This document shows, piece after piece, positions 1-5,648 of a DNA stretch of 6,170 nucleotides. The notes under the pieces were generated by a model, which did no database searches, was not told the DNA's origin, and saw nothing but the letters and a program-made list of their open reading frames with translations. Source of the DNA: an uncultured Oscillibacter sp. (GTDB lineage: Bacteria > Bacillota_A > Clostridia > Oscillospirales > Oscillospiraceae); assembly GCA_902462475.1 (NCBI GenBank), contig CABQCB010000118.1, positions 1 through 6,170 on the forward strand. The letters are read 5' to 3'. The position numbers and the translations under genes were made by a program. Each line of letters starts with the position of its first letter. The stretch's first letter is position 1.

Positions 1-245
1 CCCTGCTCCGCCACGGCTTTTTCCACACCGGTGGCCAGGGTGTGGCCAAAGCCGGTCAGGGGGACCGTGGCCCCGGCGCCGCCCCAGCGGATGAGGGGCT
101 CGTAAAGTCCCAGGGCACTGAGGGCCACGCCGGTGACCACATAGCCGGTGAGGATGCGGGCGGGGGTGAGGGTGGTGCGGTCAATGAGGATCTGGCCGAT
201 GGCACAGAGGATGCCGCCGCACAAAAACGCGTTGAGATATTCCAT
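1..245 (-). CDS. spoVAE: Stage V sporulation protein AE (SpoVAE), C-terminus cut by the window edge
   Basis: Small integral membrane protein of the SpoVA complex, which moves dipicolinic acid (Ca-DPA) through the inner forespore membrane during sporulation and out again at germination (established for the family). The visible 81 residues begin MEYLNAFLCGGILCAIGQIL, a hydrophobic first segment, followed by IDRTTLTPARILTGYVVTGV, a second hydrophobic stretch, and then the glycine-rich GGAGATVPLTGFGHTLATGV, which is typical of SpoVAE. Family members are about 115-120 residues, so roughly the last third lies outside the window. The ATG at 243-245 is preceded by AGGAGG with a 4-base gap, which fixes the start. 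It follows spoVAD by 26 bases on the same strand and is surely co-transcribed with it. I see no frameshift. The family call is confident; assignment to the AEb-type paralogue is inferred from the sequence pattern. Confidence 0.9.
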   Translation of the reverse strand, partial: MEYLNAFLCGGILCAIGQILIDRTTLTPARILTGYVVTGVALSALGLYEPLIRWGGAGATVPLTGFGHTLATGVEKAVAEQ

Positions 246-271
246 AGAGCCTCCTGCACGTTGCCGGGCTG

Positions 272-1288
272 TCAGCGGAAGGTGCTGATGCACACCGCGT
301 GGCAGATCCCGGGGATGGATTCTTTTTGAAAGGCGCTGGTGGGAGAGAGCAGCGCCCCGGTGGGCGCGAACACGATCCGCCGCCAGGTCCCCTCCCGGAG
401 ACCCGAGAGCAGATACCCGTTGAACACGGAGGCGGAGCAGCCGCAGCCGGAGGCGCCGGCGTGCATGTCCTGCCCGGCCAGATCGTAGAGCAGCAGACCG
501 CAGTCGGTAAAGCGGCTGCCCAGCTCCACGCCGTCCCGGCGAAAAAGGTCCCGCACGATCTCGTGGCCCAGCTTGCCCAGGTCCCCGGTGACGATCAGGT
601 CGTAGTCCTCCGGAGCGGTGCCGGTGTCGCGGAAAAAGGCTGAGAGCGTATCGTAGGCGGCAGGCGCCATGGCCGCGCCCATGTTGTTGGCGTCGCAGAT
701 GCCCTTGTCCTGGATCTTTCCGCAGGTGACATGGGTGATATAGGGCCCGTCTCCGTCCCGCTCCAGAATGGTGCACCCGGCCGCTGTGGCGGTCCACTGA
801 GCCGTGGGCGGGCGCTGGTTGCCGTAGGGCACGGGCATGCGGTACTGCCGCTCCGCCGTGCAGAAGTGGGAAGAGGTCATGGCCGCGGCCCGGTCGGCAA
901 AGCCGCCGTCGATGAGCAGCGAGGCAAGGGACAGCGACTCTCCCATGGTGGAGCAGGCGCCGTAAAGGCCATAGAAGGGGATCTGGAACGAGCGCAGGCA
1001 GAAAGAAGAGCCGATGCACTGGTTCAGAAGATCGCCCGCCAGCACGTAGTCCAGATTCTCCGGCGCCAGGCCCGCCTTCTCCAGCGCCAGGGAGAGGGCC
1101 TTTTGCTGCATATAGGACTCTGCCTTCTCCCAGGTCTGCTGGCCGAAAAAGGAGTTCTCCTCCAAACAGTCGAACCAGGCGGCCAGCGGTCCGGCCTTTT
1201 CCATTTTGCCGCCCACGCACGCTCCTGCGCAGATGGACGGCGGAGCGGCCAGCGCCACGGTCTGCTTGCCCAGTCGTTTGTTGGTCAT
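272..1288 (-). CDS. spoVAD: Stage V sporulation protein AD (SpoVAD), dipicolinic-acid-binding, thiolase-like fold
   Basis: SpoVAD is the soluble DPA-binding member of the SpoVA channel, on the outer face of the inner spore membrane; it has a thiolase-like fold without thiolase chemistry (known for the family). The 338-residue product matches the usual length (about 335-340). Family landmarks are GPLAAWFD (33-40), QTWEKAESYM (51-60), the LAGDLLNQC block (83-91), IPFYGLYGACSTMGESLSL (about 103-121, Cys112) and a C-terminal glycine-rich GASGCGCSASVF. I place the start at the ATG at 1286-1288, not the in-frame GTG at 1295-1297, because that GTG lies inside the ribosome binding site AGAGGTGA, which sits 6-7 bases before the ATG. 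It heads a unit with spoVAE. No spoVAC is directly upstream; the divergent carbamate kinase gene is there instead. Very confident in the function. Confidence 0.95.
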   Translation of the reverse strand: MTNKRLGKQTVALAAPPSICAGACVGGKMEKAGPLAAWFDCLEENSFFGQQTWEKAESYMQQKALSLALEKAGLAPENLDYVLAGDLLNQCIGSSFCLRSFQIPFYGLYGACSTMGESLSLASLLIDGGFADRAAAMTSSHFCTAERQYRMPVPYGNQRPPTAQWTATAAGCTILERDGDGPYITHVTCGKIQDKGICDANNMGAAMAPAAYDTLSAFFRDTGTAPEDYDLIVTGDLGKLGHEIVRDLFRRDGVELGSRFTDCGLLLYDLAGQDMHAGASGCGCSASVFNGYLLSGLREGTWRRIVFAPTGALLSPTSAFQKESIPGICHAVCISTFR

Positions 1289-1338
1289 TGTGGTCACCTC
1301 TCGTTGTGATATGCGTTAGCATGTCCCGGCGGGGAGAA

Positions 1339-1368
1339 AAGTATGACCGGGAAAAGGAGAAATTTCCA
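1339..1368 (-). promoter_or_regulatory. Candidate sigma-G (forespore) promoter for spoVAD-spoVAE
   Basis: On the minus strand, CATACTT (1345-1339) matches the sigma-G -10 pattern CATACTA at 6 of 7 positions. TGGAAA (1368-1363) matches TGAATA at 4 of 6, with a 17-base spacer. This would start a transcript near 1332, about 43 bases before the spoVAD ATG. spoVA genes are known to be expressed in the forespore under sigma-G, so the match fits expectation, but the -35 is weak and this is a reading by eye. Confidence 0.45.
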
Positions 1369-1392
1369 CATGGCATCACCGCCGTGTGGAAA
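1363..1392. repeat. Inverted repeat TTTCCACA-N14-TGTGGAAA in the spoVAD/arcC divergent region
   Basis: A perfect 8-base inverted repeat occupies 1363-1370 and 1385-1392 with a 14-base spacer. Looser outer arms CCGGGAA (1347-1353) and TTCCCGG (1395-1401) add to the symmetry. The left arm overlaps the candidate -35 of spoVAD. Read on the minus strand, 1393-1385 is TTTTCCACA, which fits the relaxed DnaA-box pattern TTWTNCACA; the left arm, ATTTCCACA, is one base off. It could be an operator for either gene or a chance pairing; no regulator is identified. Confidence 0.45.
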
Positions 1393-1394
1393 AC

Positions 1395-1423
1395 TTCCCG
1401 GCCGGACGGGGCGCGCATAAAAT
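1395..1423 (+). promoter_or_regulatory. Weak candidate sigma-A promoter for the carbamate kinase gene
   Basis: TAAAAT (1418-1423) matches TATAAT at 5 of 6 positions. The -35 position 17 bases upstream, TTCCCG (1395-1400), matches TTGACA at only 3 of 6. It is the best AT-rich -10 in an otherwise GC-rich leader and would give a 5' untranslated region of about 43 bases. Low certainty. Confidence 0.3.
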
Positions 1424-1472
1424 TCCGGCGGCGGCAGACACTAGCAGACGAATACCGAAAGGAGACGCGTAT

Positions 1473-2417
1473 ATGCCCGAGAGAATTGTCATTGCCCTGG
1501 GCGGCAACGCCCTGCAGTCCAAGGGAGCCGAGCCTACGGCCCAGGCCCAGCTGGAGACAGTCAAGCGCACCTGCGAGTCCATCGCCCGCATCAGCCAGCG
1601 GGGCTACGAGGTGGCGGTGGTCCACGGAAACGGCCCCCAGGTGGGGCGGATCGTTCTGGCCAGCGAGGCGGCCAAGGACGTGGTCCCGCCCATGCCCTTT
1701 GACGTGTGCGGCGCCATGAGCCAGGGGTATATCGGCTATCATATCCAGCAATGCCTCAAGTATGCCCTCAACAAGCGGCGCAAGGACTACCCGGTGGTGT
1801 CATTGACCACCCAGGTGGTGGTGGACCGGGCCGACCCGGCCTTCCAGAACCCCACCAAGCCCATCGGCCCCTTCTATAATGCGGAGGAGGCAAAGCGGCT
1901 GGAGGCGGAGAAGGGCTATGTGATGCGGGAGGACGCGGGCCGGGGATGGCGGCGTGTGGTGGCCTCACCGCGGCCGAGACGGATCGTGGAGATCGGCGCG
2001 GTGCGGCTTTTGTGGGACCACGCCATCGTCATCACCTGCGGTGGCGGCGGCGTACCGGTTGTGGAAAATCCGGACGGCACGCTGGAGGGCGTGGCTGCCG
2101 TCATCGACAAGGACTTTGCCGCCGAGCTTCTGGCCGAGGAGGTGGAGGCGGACGTGCTGCTGATTCTGACCGAGGTGGAAAAGGTGGCCATCCGTTTTGG
2201 AAAGCCCAACCAGCAGGACCTTGGGCAGCTGACGCTGGAGGAGGCTGCCCGGTATGTGCAGGAGGGGCAGTTCGGCGTGGGCAGCATGCTGCCCAAGGTG
2301 GAGGCGGCCATGCAGTTCGTCCGCTCCAACCCCGGCAAGCGGGCCATCATCACCAGCCTGGACAAGGCCCTGGATGCCCTGGACGGCAAGACCGGCACCG
2401 TGGTGACCTTCGCGTAA
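1473..2417 (+). CDS. arcC: Carbamate kinase
   Basis: Catalyses the reversible transfer of phosphate between carbamoyl phosphate and ADP, giving ATP, carbamate and then CO2 plus ammonia; cytosolic, amino-acid-kinase fold (known for the family). The 314-residue length is typical (about 310-315). Landmarks are IVIALGGNAL (5-14), VVHGNGPQVG (49-58), PFDVCGAMSQGYIGY (75-89), KPIGPFY (129-135), a nucleotide-site region around ITCGGGGVPVV and DKDFAAELLAEE, and FGVGSMLPKVEAA followed by GKRAIITS near the C-terminus. The ATG at 1473 is chosen because AAAGGAG (1458-1464) lies 8 bases upstream and family members begin directly with this strand; an in-frame ATG at 1386 would add 29 residues unlike the family. 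It stands alone: no arginine deiminase or ornithine carbamoyltransferase gene is next to it, so its carbamoyl phosphate may come from arginine, purine or other catabolism encoded elsewhere. It ends at a strong terminator. Confidence 0.95.
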   Translation: MPERIVIALGGNALQSKGAEPTAQAQLETVKRTCESIARISQRGYEVAVVHGNGPQVGRIVLASEAAKDVVPPMPFDVCGAMSQGYIGYHIQQCLKYALNKRRKDYPVVSLTTQVVVDRADPAFQNPTKPIGPFYNAEEAKRLEAEKGYVMREDAGRGWRRVVASPRPRRIVEIGAVRLLWDHAIVITCGGGGVPVVENPDGTLEGVAAVIDKDFAAELLAEEVEADVLLILTEVEKVAIRFGKPNQQDLGQLTLEEAARYVQEGQFGVGSMLPKVEAAMQFVRSNPGKRAIITSLDKALDALDGKTGTVVTFA

Positions 2418-2433
2418 GGCCGGAGAGTGCAAA

Positions 2434-2467
2434 AAAACGCCGCCGTGGAAAACCACGGCGGCGTTTT
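2434..2467. terminator. Bidirectional intrinsic terminator between arcC and the DUF362 gene
   Basis: A perfect 11-bp stem, CGCCGCCGTGG (2438-2448) with CCACGGCGGCG (2453-2463), closes an AAAA loop. It is flanked by A7 (2431-2437) on the left and T4 (2464-2467) on the right, so A4/T4 can extend the stem. Read rightwards it ends arcC (stop at 2417) with a short U-run. Read leftwards it ends the DUF362 gene (stop at 2477) with U7. The stronger U-run serves the minus strand. Confidence 0.92.
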
Positions 2468-2476
2468 CAGGCAGGA

Positions 2477-3595
2477 TCAGATTTTGATCAGTTCATATTT
2501 CCGGCTGCCAAGGCCCAGCTTTTCCGCGTGCTCCAGGCAGACCTCCCAGTCGGTGTCCGGATGGGCGGCGCGGAAGTGGTCGGCGCAGCTGCCGTCACAG
2601 CCGGCGTCAAAGAGCGCAGAGCCGGGGGCGGCGGGCTGGGCCATCACCGCGTCGGCGCAGGCCTGGTCCAATGCCACGGGATCAAAGGAGGCGAACATGC
2701 CCACGTCGGACACGATGGGCACGTCGTTTTCGGCGTGGCAGTCGCAGTTGGGGGACACGTCCACCACCAGCGATACGTGGAAGCAGGGGCGGCCGTCCAC
2801 CACGGCCTTGGTGTACTCGGCGATTTTCTTGTTCAAAATGGCGGGCGCCTCGTCATAGAGGCACTGGATGGCGTCCTTGGGGCACACAGCCAGGCACCGG
2901 CCGCAGCCTACGCATTTATCCGTGTCGATGGCGGCCTTGCCGTTTGTGATCTGGGGGGCGTCATGGGCGCAGATGCGCTTGCAGGCGCCGCAGCCCACGC
3001 ACTTTTTTTCCTTGACGAAGGGCTTGCCGGAGTTGTGCTGCTCCATCTTGCCGGCCCGGGAGCCGCAGCCCATGCCGATGTTTTTCAGGCACCCGCCCAT
3101 GCCTGCCTGCTCATGGCCCTTGAAGTGGGTCAGGGAGATGAAAACGTCCGCGTCCATCACCGCCCGGCCGATCTTGGCGGACTTGACGTACTCGCCGCCC
3201 TCCACGGGCACCTCCACCTCGTCCGTGCCCTTGAGGCCGTCGGCAATGAGGATGTGGCAGCCGGTGGAATAGGGAGTGAAGCCGTTGACATAGGCGGATT
3301 CAATGTGGTCCAGGGCATTTTTCCGGCCGCCCACATAGAGCGTGTTGCAGTCGGTGAGGAAGGGCTTGCCGCCCTGGCTCTTCACCAGATCGGCCACCGC
3401 CCGGGCCCAGTTGGGCCGCAGATAGGCAAGGTTGCCCGGCTCGCCGAAATGCATCTTGATGGCCACATACTTATCCTCCATGTCGATGTCGCCGAAGCCG
3501 GCGGTCATCATCAGCCGGGCCAGCTTCTGGGGCAGGTTTTCCCGCCAGCTGGGGCAGCGGAAGTCCGCAAAATACACCTTGGAAGTCTCGCTCAT
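2477..3595 (-). CDS. DUF362 domain protein with two [4Fe-4S] ferredoxin motifs
   Basis: 372-residue cytosolic iron-sulfur protein. Residues 1-190 are DUF362-like, with KMHFGE (47-52), DCNTLYVGGRKNALDH (82-97) and HFKGHEQAGMGGCLKNIGMG (157-176), the last being the signature stretch of these proteins. Two ferredoxin motifs follow: Cys199/202/205/209 (CVGCGACKRIC) and Cys228/231/234/238 (CVGCGRCLAVCP), each with all four ligands. The C-terminal part (about 250-372) has the DVSPNCDCHAENDVPIVSDVGM stretch in two pieces, ending in LGLGSRKYELIKI. The biochemical role is not established; an electron-transfer or redox role is inferred from the clusters. I take the ATG at 3593-3595 because AAGGAG sits 7 bases upstream; an in-frame extension to 3664 is Arg/Thr-rich and unlike the family. 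It lies 65 bases downstream of a small unknown gene and ends at the shared terminator. No signal peptide or membrane segment is seen. Confidence 0.9.
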   Translation of the reverse strand: MSETSKVYFADFRCPSWRENLPQKLARLMMTAGFGDIDMEDKYVAIKMHFGEPGNLAYLRPNWARAVADLVKSQGGKPFLTDCNTLYVGGRKNALDHIESAYVNGFTPYSTGCHILIADGLKGTDEVEVPVEGGEYVKSAKIGRAVMDADVFISLTHFKGHEQAGMGGCLKNIGMGCGSRAGKMEQHNSGKPFVKEKKCVGCGACKRICAHDAPQITNGKAAIDTDKCVGCGRCLAVCPKDAIQCLYDEAPAILNKKIAEYTKAVVDGRPCFHVSLVVDVSPNCDCHAENDVPIVSDVGMFASFDPVALDQACADAVMAQPAAPGSALFDAGCDGSCADHFRAAHPDTDWEVCLEHAEKLGLGSRKYELIKI

Positions 3596-3625
3596 AACCG
3601 TTCTCCTTTTCCGTCCCTTTGTACT

Positions 3626-3655
3626 CCCGGTGCGCCGGGTGCGGGGGATCCCCGC
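3626..3655. other. Two adjacent GC-rich hairpins in the spacer before the DUF362 gene
   Basis: CCCGG-TGCG-CCGGG (3626-3639) and GCGGGG-GAT-CCCCGC (3641-3655) are perfect short inverted repeats in the 65-base gap between the 137-residue protein gene and the DUF362 gene. Neither is followed by a T-run on either strand, so they do not look like intrinsic terminators. They could affect stability or processing of a shared transcript, or be chance in GC-rich sequence. Confidence 0.35.
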
Positions 3656-3660
3656 CGGCG

Positions 3661-4074
3661 TCACTCATCCAGATCCACGCTGATGTGGTCTGTCCCGTGC
3701 TGGTCGAATTCCGACAAATACGCGTCGATCCGATCCATCAGTTCACTGTAATTTTCCCGGGTGAGAGGCTCTCCATCCATATCCCGCAGGGCCAGCTCCT
3801 CGGCCAGGATCTCGTAGAACACCACGTCCTCGTAGTTTTCGATGGCCTCGTGGATGCCGCCGTCGGCAAAGGCTCTGGAGGGGATCAGCTCGCCCCGGTA
3901 AAGCTCCACCAGCTTGCTCATCTTGTGCTGGAGACAGTGGGAAAACACCAGGCTCTCCACCTGGTCGTACTCCTGGATCCGATCGTCCTCCCGGGTGGAA
4001 TTGATCACCCAGTTTCCTATGTATACCAAGTCCAGCAGATAGCGGAACTGCTGCTCCGTCAGCTCGATCTTCAT
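3661..4074 (-). CDS. Hypothetical acidic 137-residue protein, family not recognised by name
   Basis: I do not recognise a named function. The product begins MKIELTEQQFRYLLDLVYIG and continues NWVINSTREDDRIQEYDQVE, then has KMSKLVELYRGELIPSRAF, a run rich in Glu and Asp (IHEAIENYEDVVFYEILAEE) and an acidic tail ending ISVDLDE. It reads as a small, mostly helical, soluble protein with no signal peptide or membrane segment; only one cysteine (in SHCLQH) is present and no metal motif is clear. The ATG at 4072-4074 has GGAGGTG 8 bases upstream; an in-frame ATG at 4108-4110 lies upstream of that site and is rejected. It is preceded by an extended -10 promoter and followed by the DUF362 gene on the same strand, so the two are probably co-transcribed. 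Coding is supported by the ribosome site, promoter, length and amino-acid pattern. Confidence 0.8.
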   Translation of the reverse strand: MKIELTEQQFRYLLDLVYIGNWVINSTREDDRIQEYDQVESLVFSHCLQHKMSKLVELYRGELIPSRAFADGGIHEAIENYEDVVFYEILAEELALRDMDGEPLTRENYSELMDRIDAYLSEFDQHGTDHISVDLDE

Positions 4075-4118
4075 TGGACAAACACCTCCCGCATGGTCCA
4101 TAGATTCCATATGGTATG

Positions 4119-4127
4119 ATTATAGCA
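4119..4127 (-). promoter_or_regulatory. Extended -10 sigma-A promoter for the 137-residue protein gene and DUF362 gene
   Basis: On the minus strand, TGCTATAAT (4127-4119) is a perfect TATAAT with the TGn extension that often replaces a good -35; no convincing TTGACA lies 16-18 bases upstream. Transcription would start near 4112, about 37 bases before the ATG. Confidence 0.65.
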
Positions 4128-4181
4128 AAGCCGCAGGTAAAATTCCATACAAAAAACAGGGCAAAAAGACTAAAATCTGTC

Positions 4182-4210
4182 TTGCGGCCAACAGCAGCCC
4201 ATAGTATAAT
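4182..4210 (+). promoter_or_regulatory. Sigma-A promoter for murI-ywiB-argS
   Basis: A perfect TATAAT (4205-4210) lies 17 bases after TTGCGG (4182-4187), which keeps the TTG of TTGACA. The start of transcription would be near 4217, giving a leader of about 57 bases before murI. It faces away from the extended -10 at 4119-4127. Confidence 0.7.
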
Positions 4211-4274
4211 ATATAACTTGGATGTAAGCCGGGTTCCTGGCGGCCCGGAGGGACAGAAGGAGTTTAAAGAGCGT

Positions 4275-5090
4275 ATGGATATGCGACCCATCGGCGTGTT
4301 CGATTCCGGCCTGGGAGGGCTGACGGCAGTACGCGCCCTCTGGCAGATCCTGCCGGAGGAACACCTCATCTACTTCGGCGACACCGCCCGGGTGCCCTAC
4401 GGCGGCCGGTCCCGGGAGACTTTGCTCAAATATGCCCGGCAGGACGTGCGGTTTCTCCGGTCCTTTGACCTCAAGGCCATTTTGGTGGCCTGCGGCACCG
4501 TGACCACCACGGCACTGCCCACGCTGCAACAGGAGAACGACCTGCCCATCGTGGGCGTGGTGGAGCCCGCCTGCCGCCGGGCCGCGGCGGTGACGAAAAA
4601 CAAGCACGTGGGCATGATCGCCACGCCCGCCTCCGTCCGCTCCGGGGCCTACGGCCGGACGCTGCACGATCTGGACCCGGAGATCCGGGTGATCGAAAAG
4701 GCCTGCCCGCTGCTGGTGCCGCTGGTGGAAAACGGACGGGTACGCCCGGGAGACGTGGTCATCGAGACGGTGGCCCGGGAGTATCTGGAGCCTCTGCGTC
4801 AAAGCGGCATCGACACGCTGATCCTGGGCTGTACCCACTACCCGCTTTTGACGGATGTGATCGCCGGGATCATGGGGCCGGAGGTGGAGCTGGTGTCCGC
4901 TGGGGAAGAGGGCGCCTTCGAGCTCAAGCGCATGCTCAAATCCCGCGGCCTGCGGGCGGACGAAAACCAACGGGGCGAGTCGGAGTTTTTCGTCAGCGAC
5001 CGGGCGGAGGATTTTGAGAACCTGGCGTCCCTCTTTTTGCAGGAGGATCTTCATCACGGGGCACGGAGGATTGACATTGAGGAATACTGA
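4275..5090 (+). CDS. murI: Glutamate racemase
   Basis: Interconverts L- and D-glutamate without cofactor, supplying D-Glu for peptidoglycan; cytosolic, two-cysteine acid/base mechanism (known for the family). The 271-residue product has GVFDSGLGGLTAVRAL (7-22) with Asp10 and Ser11, YFGDTARVPYGGRS (33-46), the first catalytic Cys73 in VACGTVTTTALP (71-82), ATPASVRSGAY (116-126) and the second catalytic Cys186 with His188 in LGCTHYPLL (184-192). Oddity: the usual C-N-T-A/S after the first cysteine reads C-G-T-V here, so the commonly conserved Asn is Gly74. The ATG at 4275 is preceded by AAGGAG (4257-4262), with a rather long 12-base gap; the ATG at 4281 would also give a normal N-terminus, and an in-frame ATG at 4116 lies upstream of the promoter. 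First gene of the unit, overlapping ywiB by 14 bases. Confidence 0.94.
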   Translation: MDMRPIGVFDSGLGGLTAVRALWQILPEEHLIYFGDTARVPYGGRSRETLLKYARQDVRFLRSFDLKAILVACGTVTTTALPTLQQENDLPIVGVVEPACRRAAAVTKNKHVGMIATPASVRSGAYGRTLHDLDPEIRVIEKACPLLVPLVENGRVRPGDVVIETVAREYLEPLRQSGIDTLILGCTHYPLLTDVIAGIMGPEVELVSAGEEGAFELKRMLKSRGLRADENQRGESEFFVSDRAEDFENLASLFLQEDLHHGARRIDIEEY

Positions 5091-5517
5091 GCAGGAAAAG
5101 CTGCCGGTGCTGCTGCGCATCCGGGGCGAACAGTATTTTGACGGCATCGACCCGGATCAAACGGAGCTGATGACCGAGGGAACGCTGGAGCTGACGGAGC
5201 AGGGCCTGCGCCTTTCCTATGATGAGACGGCCCTCACCGGCATGGAGGGGACCACCACCACGTTCGCCGTGGAGGGCGGCCGGGTGACGCTGACCCGGTC
5301 GGGGTCGGTAAACTCCCAGATGATCTTTGAGGAGGGGCGGCAGCACACCTCCCTTTATGAGACCCCCTACGGGGAACTGACCGTGGATATCCAGACCAGC
5401 TGCCTGCGCCACAACCTGACGGAGCGGGGCGGCATCATGGAAATCAAGTACTCCATCGCCGTGGAGCATACGGTCACGGGACGCAACTGCTTCAAGATCC
5501 GGGTCAAACGGAAGTAG
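5077..5517 (+). CDS. ywiB: DUF1934 (YwiB-type) beta-barrel protein
   Basis: A 146-residue DUF1934 protein, close to the length of Bacillus subtilis YwiB (about 140), which is also encoded directly before argS; the family has a calycin-like beta-barrel and no established function. The product shows the alternating strand pattern expected: LPVLLRIRGEQYFDG (9-23), then LELTEQGLRLSYDET, a TTTTFAVEGGRVTLTRSG strand pair, YGELTVDIQT and a C-terminal MEIKYSIAVEH strand. I choose the TTG at 5077 because GGAGGA (5065-5070) sits 6 bases before it; the TTG at 5071 touches that site and the ATG at 5014 would overlap murI by 77 bases. Its start overlaps the murI end, suggesting translational coupling. The last 16 codons (residues 131-146) and the first two bases of the TAG stop are the left copy of a 50-bp direct repeat. 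Confidence 0.88.
   Translation: MRNTEQEKLPVLLRIRGEQYFDGIDPDQTELMTEGTLELTEQGLRLSYDETALTGMEGTTTTFAVEGGRVTLTRSGSVNSQMIFEEGRQHTSLYETPYGELTVDIQTSCLRHNLTERGGIMEIKYSIAVEHTVTGRNCFKIRVKRK
5467..5516 (+). repeat. Left copy of an exact 50-bp direct repeat (3' end of ywiB)
   Basis: Bases 5467-5516 are identical to 5649-5698. This copy is coding: it starts exactly at codon 131 (His) of ywiB and ends after TA of the stop. The flanking bases differ (G before and G after here; C before and A after in the right copy), so the identity is limited to 50 bp. Confidence 0.97.
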
Positions 5518-5648
5518 GCACTGCCGTCCGCAACGCGCGCAGCGCGTCCAAGCCGTTTGGTACAGGCCAAACGCTTGCCGCAGGCAGGCTCTGCCTGCCG
5601 AGGATGTTTTATGCAAGGGCTCCCGCGGGGCCTGCCCCGTGGGAACGC
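5517..5648. mobile_element. 132-bp hairpin-rich insert between ywiB and argS; possible short mobile or dispersed structured element
   Basis: No gene is visible. Four hairpins follow one another: 5533-5547 (ACGCGC/GCGCGT, 3-base loop); 5549-5577 (CAAG-c-CGTTTGG with CCAAACGCTTG, one bulged C, 6-base loop); 5580-5598 (GCAGGCAG/CTGCCTGC, 3-base loop); and 5621-5644 (TCCCGCGGGGC with GCCCCGTGGGA, one G-U pair, tight loop). None is directly followed by a T-run, although GTTTTA appears at 5606-5611. The insert is flanked by the 50-bp repeat; it has no obvious terminal inverted repeats and encodes no transposase. Deleting 182 bp restores a simple 29-base ywiB-argS gap. Whether it is a member of a dispersed repeat family cannot be judged from one copy. 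Confidence 0.6.

Noticed and set aside
1289..1297. GTG at 1295-1297 as the start of spoVAD
   Set aside because: The codon is inside the AGAGGTGA ribosome binding site of the ATG at 1286-1288.
1363..1393. Replication origin based on the two DnaA-box-like arms
   Set aside because: Only one full match and one near match are present, with no AT-rich unwinding region and no dnaA, dnaN or replication gene nearby.
1946..3751. A 601-codon open frame on the plus strand over arcC and antisense to the DUF362 gene
   Set aside because: It overlaps a clear carbamate kinase gene and lies opposite a clear ferredoxin gene; the translation is Gly/Ala/His/Arg-rich without domain sense, as expected of a high-GC shadow frame.
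4170..5147. A 325-codon open frame on the minus strand opposite murI
   Set aside because: Shadow of murI; the product is His/Gln/Arg/Gly-rich, has no family pattern and no good ribosome site.
5555..5570. TTTGGTACAGG as a T-box motif controlling argS
   Set aside because: Only TGGTAC fits TGGNACCGCG, the CGCG part is missing, there is no antiterminator/terminator pair, and no intrinsic terminator lies before argS.
5580..5611. Hairpin 5580-5598 followed by TTTT as a terminator between ywiB and argS
   Set aside because: The T-run is only four bases and starts about 8 bases after the stem, too far for an intrinsic terminator.
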